From VFMC01 sp044238435 (GTDB taxonomy: Bacteria; Actinomycetota; Acidimicrobiia; Acidimicrobiales; Ilumatobacteraceae): DNA of 64,000 nucleotides. Within the stretch, counting starts at the first letter, position 1. Each line of letters begins with the position of its first letter. The position numbers and the translations under genes are program-made. Where the stretch lies: the NCBI GenBank assembly GCA_044238435.1, contig JBIIDH010000001.1, positions 29,117-93,116 of the forward strand, in the 5' to 3' direction. Under the pieces are notes generated by a model. That model saw only the letters and a program-made list of their open reading frames with translations. It did no database searches and was not told the DNA's origin. Positions 23,092 to 31,614 of the stretch are shown here, one piece after another.

Positions 23092-23706
23092 CTACACGCA
23101 GACCAGCAGCGGCTCGGACTCGACCGTGACGGTGGCTTCGCGCACCGTCGCCCACGGTCGCCCGTCGAGCCACACCCGGGTGGGTCGCCGCCAGACGAGA
23201 TCGATCGATGCGGCCTGACGCACCGAGATGTGCGGATGCGGGAGGTGTGCACCCAGGGGAAGTCGTCGCTTCGCAGTACGGCGGTCGCGCAGGCTCATCG
23301 CTCGGTCGACCCGCACCACATCGACCCGCCCGTCGCCGGGATGCGCTCGGGGCGCGACGTCCCAGGAGCCGAGGTACTGACCGTTCATCACCGCCGTCAG
23401 CTCGCCCCGCCACCAGGCCCGCCGGGCGAGCAGGTGGACGACGAACCAGCCCGTCGCCTCGGGAGTGTCGACCCGCACCACGTCCACCGGCAACAGCGCC
23501 ACCTCACCGGCGAACCGGGTGGGATCGCCCGAGCCACCCACGCAGCGCAGCAGGTCGCCGCCGAGCAGGCCCACCGGGGGTAGCGGCTCGCCTGCCCTAC
23601 GGCAGCGGGTGACGAGCGTGTTCAGTTCGCCGTCGGAGCCCACGACGACCATGCCGTCGGGTGCCGCGCCGGTGCCGCCCCAGGCCTCACCCTTGCGGAT
23701 CGGCAC
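23092..23706 (-). CDS. Diacylglycerol-kinase-like protein, short and divergent
   Basis: A 204-residue protein that resembles a lipid kinase of the DagK/YegS family. VVVGSDGELNTLV (residues about 20-32) stands for the catalytic GGDGTLNEV loop, with Gly-to-Ser and Thr-to-Glu changes, and GLLGGDLLRCVGG for the following LPxGTxNDxA loop. The C-terminal HPHISVRQA, VWLDGRP and VESEPLLVCV match the second domain. The changed loop may mean lost or altered activity. The GTG at 23706 is supported by GGAGG six bases upstream; it overlaps helY by 20 bases. Confidence 0.5.
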   Translation of the reverse strand: MPIRKGEAWGGTGAAPDGMVVVGSDGELNTLVTRCRRAGEPLPPVGLLGGDLLRCVGGSGDPTRFAGEVALLPVDVVRVDTPEATGWFVVHLLARRAWWRGELTAVMNGQYLGSWDVAPRAHPGDGRVDVVRVDRAMSLRDRRTAKRRLPLGAHLPHPHISVRQAASIDLVWRRPTRVWLDGRPWATVREATVTVESEPLLVCV

Positions 23707-26344
23707 CGGGGTCCTCCACCTCGACCGCGCTCGACGCGGCGACCACCCCGCGGAACAGTTGCTGTGCCGCCTGGTCGGCTGCACGGCGGGTGTCGCGTTC
23801 GGGTGCCACCAGGGCCAGCTGGCGCAGCAGGTCGATGAGTTGCTTGGTGGTGCGCACGAAGTCGCCGCCGCTCAGTTCCTCGTCGGCCACCACCTCGGCG
23901 AAGCCCTCCCCCGCCGCCCAGGCGTAGGCGATGGCTACGAAGGTGGGGTCGGGCGGGCGGTGTTCGGCCAGTCCGGCAGCGTCTTCGATCGAACGCAGTT
24001 CGTCGCTGACGGCTCGGATGCGCTGCCATCGACGCCGGGCGAGCGGCGACGGGAACCACGGGGGCGGCGGCGGGTCGGGGCTGCGGTGCTCGTACACGAA
24101 CACCGACACCAGCGCCGCCAGCACCGGCGGTTCGAGACCGTCGAGCAGACCTTGGCGGAGGCATTCGACGATCAGCAGATCGCACTCGTGGAACGTGCGC
24201 GCCAGGATGTCGCCCGCCGGGGTGAGCGACCACCCGTCGACGTAGTCCCAGTTCTGGAGGATGCGCAGCACGCGGTCGAAATCACGCGAGATGGTCTGGC
24301 TGCGACCGCGCATGCGCTGACGCAGTTCGTCGATCTCGCGGGCCACGCGGGCGGCCTGGTTCGCAGCCTTGAGCCGATCGGCCAGATCGGGATCGGCCTC
24401 GACGGGATGCGCCGCGAGCGCATCCTCCACCTCACCGACCCGGCGCCGACCCCGCGTGTGCGCTTCCACCTCGGCGCGCTCGAGCCGTCGAGCCACCTCG
24501 CGCTGGTAGTCGGCGCTGTTGGGTGCGAAGTCGTCGGGCAGTTCGATGTGCCCGATGGCCCGCGGCACCTCGTCGAAGTCGGTGGCATCGAGTTGGATGA
24601 GGTCGCGCCGCGTGGTGACGCCACTCACACGGATGCCGTTCTTGCGGTGCGCCGAGGCCAGCACCGCCACCCGCCCGGCGTAGCGGCCCTTGTCGGCGTA
24701 CACGACGTCGCCCGGCTTCAGCTTCAGCAGCGCCAGCGTGATCGGGTCGTCGCGACCGATCGACGGCGCCTGCCCACCCGCCAGTTCGTTGCGGCGCTCG
24801 AGCAGTCGGCGGTACTCGTCGATGTCGCCGTACGGGCTCACCGATGCAGCGGTGAGGTCGCGCAGATGCTGCTGACGGCGTTCGAGACGCGACTCGATCT
24901 TCACCACGTCGCGGTCGGCCTGGTACTGGGCGAACGAGAGGTTGAGCAGATGATGGGCCTGGTCGCTGGTGTACGACCGCACCAGGTTGGCCGCCATGTT
25001 GTACGTGGGACGGAACGCCGAGTTGAGGTGGAACACACGGCTCGACGCCAGCGCGGCGATCTGGTCGAACGGCACGAACGGGCTCCACAGCACGATGGCG
25101 TTGCCGAGATCGTCGATACCACGGCGGCCGGCCCGCCCGGTGAGCTGGGTGTACTCGCCCGGGCTGAGGAACGCGTGGTGGTCGCCGGTGAACTTGGTGA
25201 GTTTCTCGATGACCACACACTTGGCGGGCATGTTCAGGCCCACTGCGAGGGTCTCGGTGGCGAACACCACCTTCACCAGCCCGGCGGTGAAGCAGGCCTC
25301 GACCACCTCCTTGAACGGCGGCACCATACCGGCGTGGTGCGCGGCGATGCCCGCTTCGAGCTGGGCGAGGAACTGGCCGTAGCCCAGCACGGCCAGGTCG
25401 GCAGCTTCCATCGAACCGAGTCGGGCGTCGACGATGGCCCGGATGCGGTCGCGTTCGTCGCCAGTGGTGAGCCGCAGTCCTGCTGCCAGAGCCGTACGGG
25501 CGGCCTCGTCGCACTGGTTGCGACTGAAGATGAAGTAGATGGCGGGCAGCATCTCGTCGTGCTCGAGCACGTCGATGACGTCGAGCCGAGTGGGCGTGTA
25601 CAGCTTGCGCCGTCCCTGGGTGCCCTTGCGTTGGCGACCGCCACGCGGCGCCCGGGCAGCTTCACTGTCGATGCGCAGTGCGTTCTGGTTGGGGCGACCA
25701 CCCACCAGCACCGGCAGCAGGTGAAGGCGGCCGTGGGTCTTGTCGCCGACCAGGTAGAGGTTCTCGAGGCGGACGGGGCGTCGCTCCTCGACGATGGCCC
25801 GCGTGGGGCCGCGCACGGTGGAGATCCAGTCGGCGAGCTCCTGCGCGTTGCTCACCGTGGCCGACAGGCACACCAGGCGCACCGCATCCGGCAGGTGGAT
25901 GATGACCTCCTCCCACACCGGTCCGCGGTAGGTGTCCTGCAGGAAGTGCACCTCGTCGAGCACCACCACGTCGAGCAGATCGAGGCCGCTGCTGCGCGCG
26001 TAGATCATGTTGCGCAACACCTCGGTGGTCATCACCACCACCGGCGCATCGCCATTGATGGTGTTGTCGCCGGTGAGCAGGCCCACCGAGTCGGGACCGT
26101 ACCGCTCGACGAGGTCGTGGTACTTCTGGTTCGACAGCGCCTTGATGGGCGCCGTGTAGAACGCCCGTCGCCCGGCTCGTCGGGCTGCCTCGATTGCGTA
26201 CTCGGCCACCACCGTCTTGCCGCTGCCCGTGGGGGCCGCCACGAGCACCGACTCGCCGGCGTCGAGCGCGTCGAAGGCCTGCAGTTGGAACCCGTCGAGC
26301 GGGAAGGCGTACTGCGAGGTCAGTTCGGCCCGGTCGGCGCGCAC
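23687..26344 (-). CDS. helY: Ski2/Mtr4-like DEAD-box helicase HelY
   Basis: An 885-residue superfamily-2 helicase. Walker A APTGSGKTVVAEYAI is near residue 36, the DEVH box in VVLDEVHFL, motif III in CLSATVSNA, and motif VI in QLTGRAGRRGIDD. The C-terminal 400 residues resemble the winged-helix, arch-like and ratchet regions of Ski2/Mtr4 relatives. Actinobacterial HelY lies beside tatC, as it does here: tatB, tatC, helY in one run with 12 bases between tatC and helY. It probably unwinds structured RNA; its precise targets are unknown. The GTG start has no clear Shine-Dalgarno sequence and depends on coupling. Confidence 0.92.
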   Translation of the reverse strand: MRADRAELTSQYAFPLDGFQLQAFDALDAGESVLVAAPTGSGKTVVAEYAIEAARRAGRRAFYTAPIKALSNQKYHDLVERYGPDSVGLLTGDNTINGDAPVVVMTTEVLRNMIYARSSGLDLLDVVVLDEVHFLQDTYRGPVWEEVIIHLPDAVRLVCLSATVSNAQELADWISTVRGPTRAIVEERRPVRLENLYLVGDKTHGRLHLLPVLVGGRPNQNALRIDSEAARAPRGGRQRKGTQGRRKLYTPTRLDVIDVLEHDEMLPAIYFIFSRNQCDEAARTALAAGLRLTTGDERDRIRAIVDARLGSMEAADLAVLGYGQFLAQLEAGIAAHHAGMVPPFKEVVEACFTAGLVKVVFATETLAVGLNMPAKCVVIEKLTKFTGDHHAFLSPGEYTQLTGRAGRRGIDDLGNAIVLWSPFVPFDQIAALASSRVFHLNSAFRPTYNMAANLVRSYTSDQAHHLLNLSFAQYQADRDVVKIESRLERRQQHLRDLTAASVSPYGDIDEYRRLLERRNELAGGQAPSIGRDDPITLALLKLKPGDVVYADKGRYAGRVAVLASAHRKNGIRVSGVTTRRDLIQLDATDFDEVPRAIGHIELPDDFAPNSADYQREVARRLERAEVEAHTRGRRRVGEVEDALAAHPVEADPDLADRLKAANQAARVAREIDELRQRMRGRSQTISRDFDRVLRILQNWDYVDGWSLTPAGDILARTFHECDLLIVECLRQGLLDGLEPPVLAALVSVFVYEHRSPDPPPPPWFPSPLARRRWQRIRAVSDELRSIEDAAGLAEHRPPDPTFVAIAYAWAAGEGFAEVVADEELSGGDFVRTTKQLIDLLRQLALVAPERDTRRAADQAAQQLFRGVVAASSAVEVEDPGADPQG

Positions 26345-26356
26345 AGGTGCATCGTG

Positions 26357-27166
26357 TCAGGTTGCGGTGGCTTGTGCGGCACGTCGGCGCTTCTGGACCA
26401 GATAGCCGATGAGGACGGCGATCAGGTAGAAGAACGTCATCGGCAGCGCCAGCGCCATCATGCTGTACGGATCGCCGCTCGGCGTGATGACCGCGGCGAT
26501 GACGAAGATCGTGAGGATGGCGTAGCGCCAGCCCTTGATGAGGGTCTGCGGGGTGAGCACGCCGACGAGCTGCAGGAACACCAACAGCACGGGGAACTCG
26601 AACGCAATGCCGAACGCAGCGACCATGAGGCCGACGAGTCGCACGTATTCGCTCACCCGGAAGATCGACTGCACATCCTCGCCAGCCCACGAGATGAGGA
26701 AGTCGAGCGCCTTGTCGAGCGTCCAGTAGGCGACGTACGCGCCCATCAGGAACAGCGCCAACGAGCAGAGGATGAACGGGATGGCGTACTTCTTCTCCTT
26801 GGCGTGCATCGCCGGCACGATGAACCGCCAGAGCTGCCACATCAGCACCGGCAGGGCGATGATGACGCCGCCGTAGGTGGCGATGGAGAGCCGGGTACTG
26901 AAGCCCTCGAGGGGGGCGGTGGAGATGACGTTGCCATTGCTCAACTCGCAGAACTGCGGCTTCAGCGCACACAACTGCCGGTAGGGCTCGAGCAGGAAGT
27001 CCATCACCGGGTCGTAGAACGCGAGGATGATGACGATGCCCACCACCACGGCGAGCAGGCCGCGGATGATGCGCGTGCGCAGTTCGGCCAGGTGATCCGT
27101 GAGGGTCATCTGGTCGTCGGGCGTCTTCACCTGCGGCCGCTCGGCACGCTTGAACGGGTTCTTCAC
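26357..27166 (-). CDS. tatC: Twin-arginine translocase subunit TatC
   Basis: A 269-residue inner-membrane protein with six predicted helices. Conserved TatC sequence is seen in the N-terminal MTLTDHLAELRTRI (signal-peptide-binding region with its Glu), in the first periplasmic loop, and in LIKGWRYAILTIFVIAAVITP and the last helices. It forms the receptor of the Tat pathway with TatB and exports folded, often cofactor-containing proteins. Its ATG overlaps the tatB stop by ATGA, and helY follows 12 bases later. The C-terminus is short and basic. Confidence 0.95.
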   Translation of the reverse strand: MKNPFKRAERPQVKTPDDQMTLTDHLAELRTRIIRGLLAVVVGIVIILAFYDPVMDFLLEPYRQLCALKPQFCELSNGNVISTAPLEGFSTRLSIATYGGVIIALPVLMWQLWRFIVPAMHAKEKKYAIPFILCSLALFLMGAYVAYWTLDKALDFLISWAGEDVQSIFRVSEYVRLVGLMVAAFGIAFEFPVLLVFLQLVGVLTPQTLIKGWRYAILTIFVIAAVITPSGDPYSMMALALPMTFFYLIAVLIGYLVQKRRRAAQATAT

Positions 27167-27714
27167 GACGCGTCGGCCTCACCGTCGGGTGCGGAGGTGG
27201 GCTGGGCCGGGTTGTTCGGCCGATACGTGTGGTCACGGTCCATCACGACGCTGTCGAGCATCGACAGGTCGGGGCCGGCTGCCTCGGTGGGCGTCTCGAG
27301 GGCCGACGGCACCGGCGGGGGTGTTGGTGCCGTTTCGTGTGCGCTCCACATCTGTTTCGGTTCGGGCGTCGCCACCGGCGGTGCGGCACCGGTGGCATCG
27401 GCTCCGGTGTCGGCCGCACTGTCGGCCCCGGTGTCGGGCGCCGGTGCGACCCCCGCGGGCTTCTTGCCCTCCAGCATGTCGGCGGCAATGTCGAACGATG
27501 CAGCCTGCTTGAACGCGTCGGCGGTCTCGCGCATTTCGCGCATCGGCTCGTCGAGGGCGGTCTTCAGTTCGCTCTGGAAGCCCGTGGTCATCTTCTTGAA
27601 CTCGGCGTAGGTCTTGCCGAACGAGCGGATCGCGTCGGGCAACTTCTCCGGGCCGAGAATGATCAACGCCAGCAAGAGCAGGAAGACGATCTCGCTGCCG
27701 GAGAAGTTGAACAC
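27163..27714 (-). CDS. tatB: TatA/TatB-family translocase subunit, TatB-like
   Basis: A 183-residue protein with one N-terminal helix (SEIVFLLLLALIILGPEKLP) and an amphipathic helix (DAIRSFGKTYAEFKKMTTGF), then a long Pro/Ala-rich tail. The G-P-E-K-L-P turn and Glu in the membrane helix are nearer to TatB than to TatA, but in actinobacteria the two are hard to separate and the mycobacterial gene at this position is tatA. TAGACT (27726-27721) six bases before the GTG fixes the start. It leads the tatB-tatC-helY operon. Confidence 0.85.
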   Translation of the reverse strand: MFNFSGSEIVFLLLLALIILGPEKLPDAIRSFGKTYAEFKKMTTGFQSELKTALDEPMREMRETADAFKQAASFDIAADMLEGKKPAGVAPAPDTGADSAADTGADATGAAPPVATPEPKQMWSAHETAPTPPPVPSALETPTEAAGPDLSMLDSVVMDRDHTYRPNNPAQPTSAPDGEADAS

Positions 27715-27720
27715 GGCGCA

Positions 27721-27726
27721 AGTCTA
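27721..27726 (-). promoter_or_regulatory. -10 hexamer TAGACT of the tatB-tatC-helY operon
   Basis: TAGACT ends six bases before the GTG at 27714 and no Shine-Dalgarno sequence is present; it decides the GTG as the start. Confidence 0.55.
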
Positions 27727-27783
27727 GGAGAACAGCCCGCTGGTTCAGCAGCGACACAGACGAGTGGGTGGCACACTGGCGGG

Positions 27784-28515
27784 GTGCAGCAACGGCTCCC
27801 CTCCCTGCTCGACGACCCCATCGCCTTCGCCCATCGAGGGGCTCGGGCCCATGCGCCGGAGAACACGCTCGAGGCCTTCACCCTGGCGCTCCGACTGGGC
27901 GCGAACGGCCTCGAGAGCGACGTGTGGCTCACCGCCGACGGGGTGGCGGTGCTCGACCACGACGGCGTCGTGGTGAGCCGACTCCGGAAGCGGCCCATCG
28001 GCGAGGTCGCGCGCGCTGATCTGCCGCCACACATCCCTACGCTGGCCGATCTCTACGCGACGTGTGGCACCGCGTTCAGCCTCTCGCTGGATCTGAAGGC
28101 ACCGGGTACGGGCCAGGCGGTCGTCGACGTCACCCGCGAGGCCGACCCCGGCATGCTCGAACGTCTGTGGTTGTGCGCACCGCAGTGGGAGACGCTGCTG
28201 CCGTTGCGCGGTCAGGGTGCGCGCCTCATCGACTCCACTCGCCTGGCCCGCATCAAGGAGGGACCCGAGCGCCGAGCGTCGCTGCTGGCGAACGAGGGCA
28301 TCGACGGCATCAACCTCCACCACACCGATTGGAACGGTGGGCTGGTCGCCCTGTTCCACCGCTTCCAGCGGGTCGCCTTCGGTTGGGACATGCAGCACGA
28401 CGACGTGTTGCGACCAGCGCTGCGGATGGGCCTCGACGCCGTCTACAGCGACTGGGTCGATCGGATGGTCGACGCCTACCAGAGCGAGGTCGGTCTGCCC
28501 CGGCGACCAGGATGA
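27784..28515 (+). CDS. Glycerophosphodiester phosphodiesterase
   Basis: A 243-residue GDPD-family protein. The catalytic signature FAHRGARAHAPENTLEAF has both the H-R and the E-N-T parts, followed by ESDVWLTADG and VLDHDG. A second conserved His-containing sequence and the final strand (AVYSDWVDRM) complete the TIM barrel. There is no signal peptide, so it hydrolyses glycerophosphodiesters in the cytoplasm or on incoming substrates. The GTG at 27784 follows CACACT by six bases. It diverges from tatB and converges on lepB. Confidence 0.88.
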   Translation: MQQRLPSLLDDPIAFAHRGARAHAPENTLEAFTLALRLGANGLESDVWLTADGVAVLDHDGVVVSRLRKRPIGEVARADLPPHIPTLADLYATCGTAFSLSLDLKAPGTGQAVVDVTREADPGMLERLWLCAPQWETLLPLRGQGARLIDSTRLARIKEGPERRASLLANEGIDGINLHHTDWNGGLVALFHRFQRVAFGWDMQHDDVLRPALRMGLDAVYSDWVDRMVDAYQSEVGLPRRPG

Positions 28516-28518
28516 GCA

Positions 28519-28539
28519 GCCTGGCGGCTAGAGCCAGGC
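28519..28539. terminator. Bidirectional hairpin between the phosphodiesterase and lepB genes
   Basis: GCCTGGC (28519-28525) pairs with GCCAGGC (28533-28539) around a seven-base loop that holds the lepB stop codon (TAG on the minus strand). No T-run is seen. Confidence 0.45.
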
Positions 28540-29133
28540 CCAGTCGCCCACGGGCCAGATGATGACGAAGGCCCGGCCGATGAGCATGCCTTCGGCCACC
28601 GGTCCGAACGCCCGACTGTCACTCGACCGACCCCGGTGGTCGCCGAGCACGAACACCGTATTGTCGGGCACCATCAGTGCGGTCTGGTCGCCGCCGCACC
28701 CGTCGCGCGCCTGCACCACCGGGTCGATGTACGGCTCGGTGAGCGGTGCACCATCGATGTACACGGTGCAGGCACGGAACTCGACGGTCTCGCCGGGGAG
28801 GGCGACGATTCGTTTGATGAGGTCGCGTTCCTCGCTGACCGCGTCGAAGCGCTGCAGCACCACCACATCGCCGCGGCGCGGATCGTGGAGGCGGTAGCTG
28901 AGGCGGTTCACCAGCACCCGGTCGCCGTCCTGCAGGGTGCTCAGCATCGATTCGCCCTGGACGGCGAACTGCTGCACCACATAGGCGCGCACCAGCAGGG
29001 CCGACGAGATGGCGACCACGACGACGACGACCCACTCGACGAGCGGATTCATCTTTCGTCGACGCCGAGCCACCTCCCCCTCGACCGGGTCGGTGGCGGC
29101 GGCAGCGTCGTCGCGCTGGAGGTGCTCGCTCAT
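28528..29133 (-). CDS. lepB: Signal peptidase I
   Basis: A 201-residue type I signal peptidase with one N-terminal membrane helix (EWVVVVVVAISSALLVRAYV). The catalytic Ser is in VQGESMLSTL and the general-base Lys in RDLIKRIVALPGE, with the following box LGDHRGRSSDSRAFGPV. It removes signal peptides outside the membrane. The ATG overlaps the DUF3866 stop (ATGA), and TACCGT nine bases upstream suggests an extra internal promoter. Confidence 0.95.
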   Translation of the reverse strand: MSEHLQRDDAAAATDPVEGEVARRRRKMNPLVEWVVVVVVAISSALLVRAYVVQQFAVQGESMLSTLQDGDRVLVNRLSYRLHDPRRGDVVVLQRFDAVSEERDLIKRIVALPGETVEFRACTVYIDGAPLTEPYIDPVVQARDGCGGDQTALMVPDNTVFVLGDHRGRSSDSRAFGPVAEGMLIGRAFVIIWPVGDWAWL

Positions 29134-30191
29134 GCGCCCGACACGGTACCCGGCCCGGCGATGAGCGACACTGCATGGCTGGTGGCGGCACCTGCCGCAG
29201 CGAAGAACAACGGGTCCTCGAGCGGCCCGCGGCCCATTGTCGTCACCCGCAGCCGGAACTGCTCGAGCACGGCGGCGACATCAGGAGGCTGGGTCACCAC
29301 CACCCGGTGCGGGGCCAGATCAGGGGCTGCTGCAGCCAGGCTGCCAGGCAGCACCACGTCGACCGGCACGGCCGTGAGCGCCAGCGCCGTACGGGTGTGG
29401 TGGCTCACACCACGGTGGCGTGGGCGTGTGTCGCCGTCGCTGGCACGCACCATCACCACCGGCCTCGCCCCCAGCTGCGACGCTGTCGTGGCGATGGAGG
29501 CCACCTCCACGGCCGTGGTGCCGAGTGCGCTGGCGGTACCCACCACGCCGGGGCCCATCACGCACACCACCAGGTCGGCCTCGGCCTGCTCGACGGCCAG
29601 CTGTAGCGCCGAGGCCGTGCTCACCGCTTCGAGGTCGCCGCCGAACGCGTGCCCGGCGGTGATCGTGGCGTGCAGCAGGCCGCGCATGCGCAACTCGTGC
29701 ACGAGATCGCTGAGCGCGATGGGCAGCGCAGCCCCGTCGGTCATCACGTACACCACCCGCAGCCCCGGCCGCTGGGCGTGCGCCACTGCGGCGGCCACCC
29801 CCAACTGGCTGTGCAGGCTGCCGACGATGACGGGCACACCCCCGAGGTGCGGCAACAGTGGTGCACCCTCCCCCGCTGCCCCGGCGTCGAGGTGTTCTTC
29901 GGCTGCGCCGGTGTCGACCTGCAGGCTGGTGTAGCGCACCTTCATGATGTGGCCCGGGCCGGGTTGGTGCAGTTCGCGGTGCGACAGGTTCCAGTGCACG
30001 ACGTGCCATCCGCCGGTGCCGAGGCCGAGGTCGACGGCTGTGGTGTTCACCACCACCTCGTCGCCCACGGCCACCGTGCCGACGAGCTGCGTCAGCACAT
30101 AGGCACGGCTGCCGTCGGCGAGCGCCACCCGCTGCAGTCCGGGCCGCTCGACGAGCATCTCGACGACGCGGTGGGTGCGGAACGTGGTCAT
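29130..30191 (-). CDS. DUF3866-family protein
   Basis: A 353-residue protein of a conserved actinobacterial family of unknown function (DUF3866). It begins with a small strand-rich domain (HRVVEMLVERPGLQRVALAD, VNTTAVDLGLGTGGWHVVHW), and then alternating strands and helices with Gly-rich turns (GSLHSQLGVAAAVAH, VVCVMGPGVVGTASALGTTA), and near the end HRGVSHHTRTALAL. It has no signal peptide or known catalytic motif. The family is often seen beside proteasome and Tat genes in actinobacteria. It starts 13 bases after pafA and overlaps lepB. Confidence 0.8.
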   Translation of the reverse strand: MTTFRTHRVVEMLVERPGLQRVALADGSRAYVLTQLVGTVAVGDEVVVNTTAVDLGLGTGGWHVVHWNLSHRELHQPGPGHIMKVRYTSLQVDTGAAEEHLDAGAAGEGAPLLPHLGGVPVIVGSLHSQLGVAAAVAHAQRPGLRVVYVMTDGAALPIALSDLVHELRMRGLLHATITAGHAFGGDLEAVSTASALQLAVEQAEADLVVCVMGPGVVGTASALGTTAVEVASIATTASQLGARPVVMVRASDGDTRPRHRGVSHHTRTALALTAVPVDVVLPGSLAAAAPDLAPHRVVVTQPPDVAAVLEQFRLRVTTMGRGPLEDPLFFAAAGAATSHAVSLIAGPGTVSGA

Positions 30192-30204
30192 CGCTGACGG
30201 CGAC

Positions 30205-31563
30205 TCAGAGCGACGCGATGAGCTTCTCGACCCGCTCGTCGCGGCTCTTGAACGGGTCTTTGCACAGCACGGTGCGCTGGGCCTGGTCGTTGAGCTTCAG
30301 GTGCACCCAGTCGACGGTGTAGTCGCGCTTGCGTTCCTTCGCCTTCTTGATGAACTCGCCACGCAGTCGGGCGCGTGTGGTCTGCGGTGGCACGTCGACG
30401 GCGGTGTCGATGTCGGCGTCGGCGCACACCCGCTCGACCAGCCCGCGGTCCTGCAGTTTGTAGAACGGGCTGCGTGCCCGACTGATGTCGTGGTACTGCA
30501 GGTCGAGCAGCTGCACCCGGGCATCGCCGAGCGTGAGGTCGTGACGGGCACGGAATGCCTCGATGAGCCGGTACTTGATGACCCAGTCGACCTCGCGGTC
30601 GAGCTTCAGCGGGTCGTTCTCGATGGTGGTGATGCAGTGTTCCCACATCTCGAGTGCCCGCTGTTCGAGCGGAGGGAACCCCTTGGTGTCGGCATAGCGC
30701 AGTGCCCGGTCGAGGTACTCGCGCTGGATGTCGAGCGCGCTGACCTCGCGGCCGTTGGCCAGGCGCACCCGGCGGCGACAGGTCATGTCGTGGCTGATGT
30801 CGCGGATGGCCCGGATGGGGTTCTCGAGCGTCATGTCGCGTAGCACCACCGACGGGTCCTCGAGCATGCGCAGCATGCACGCCGCCGCGCCCACCTTCAC
30901 GAAGGTGGAGTACTCGCTCATGTTCGAGTCGCCGACGATGACGTGCAGGCGCCGGTAGCGCTCGGCGTCGGCGTGGGGTTCGTCGCGGGTGTTGATGATG
31001 GGCCGGCTGCGGGTGGTGGCGCTCGACACTCCCTCCCAGATGTGTTCGGCGCGCTGGGCGATGGAGTACAGCGGCCCTCGCGCGGTCTGGAGCACCTTGC
31101 CCGCACCCGTGTAGATCTGGCGGCTGACGAGGAACGGAATGAGCACCTCGGCGTAGTGGCCCAGTTCGTCGTCGCGGCTGGTGAGGTAGTTCTCGTGGCA
31201 GCCATAGCTGTTGCCCGCCGAGTCGGTGTTGTTCTTGAACAGGTACACCGTGCCGCGGATGCCCTCTTCGCGCAGACGTTGTTCGGCGCTCTCGAGCAGG
31301 CTCTCGAGGATCCGCTCGCCTGCCTTGTCGTGCACCACGACGTCGTAGATGCTGTCGCACTCGGGCGTCGCGTACTCGGGGTGCGAGCCCACGTCGAGGT
31401 ACAGCCGGGCGCCGTTCTGCAGGAACACGTTGCTGCTGCGCCCCCAGCTGACCACCTTCCGGAACAGGTAACGAGCCACCTCGTCGGGGCTGAGGCGCCG
31501 CTGGCCACGCAGGGTGCACGTGACGCCGTACTCGTTCTCGAGCCCGAAGATGCGCCGTTCCAT
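30205..31563 (-). CDS. pafA: Pup-protein ligase PafA
   Basis: A 452-residue ligase that phosphorylates the C-terminal Glu of Pup and joins it to substrate lysines. The N-terminal metal/ATP motif is RRIFGLENEYG, followed by ATPECDSIYD and FKNNTDSAGNSYGCHENYL, characteristic of the PafA/Dop fold, related to carboxylate-amine ligases. It lacks the extra loop found in Dop. The ATG at 31563 is chosen since TAGGTT (31576-31571) lies seven bases upstream and the product then has the length of the mycobacterial enzyme; nine in-frame upstream codons are rejected. It stands after the pxpABC genes rather than after prcA. Confidence 0.95.
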   Translation of the reverse strand: MERRIFGLENEYGVTCTLRGQRRLSPDEVARYLFRKVVSWGRSSNVFLQNGARLYLDVGSHPEYATPECDSIYDVVVHDKAGERILESLLESAEQRLREEGIRGTVYLFKNNTDSAGNSYGCHENYLTSRDDELGHYAEVLIPFLVSRQIYTGAGKVLQTARGPLYSIAQRAEHIWEGVSSATTRSRPIINTRDEPHADAERYRRLHVIVGDSNMSEYSTFVKVGAAACMLRMLEDPSVVLRDMTLENPIRAIRDISHDMTCRRRVRLANGREVSALDIQREYLDRALRYADTKGFPPLEQRALEMWEHCITTIENDPLKLDREVDWVIKYRLIEAFRARHDLTLGDARVQLLDLQYHDISRARSPFYKLQDRGLVERVCADADIDTAVDVPPQTTRARLRGEFIKKAKERKRDYTVDWVHLKLNDQAQRTVLCKDPFKSRDERVEKLIASL

Positions 31564-31570
31564 CTCCGAC

Positions 31571-31576
31571 AACCTA
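31571..31576 (-). promoter_or_regulatory. -10 hexamer TAGGTT of pafA
   Basis: Seven bases before the pafA ATG. It indicates that pafA can be transcribed separately from the dop-to-pxpC operon upstream. Confidence 0.55.
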
Positions 31577-31614
31577 GCCCCGCTCGGCACCGAGGCGCCC
31601 CCGTGGCTCGGTGA

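Noticed and set aside
23465..27610. A plus-strand open frame of 1381 codons opposite the lipid-kinase-like gene, helY, tatC and tatB
   Set aside because: It runs across several well-supported minus-strand genes and their junctions, and has low-complexity His/Gln/Arg composition; long antisense frames are expected at this GC content.
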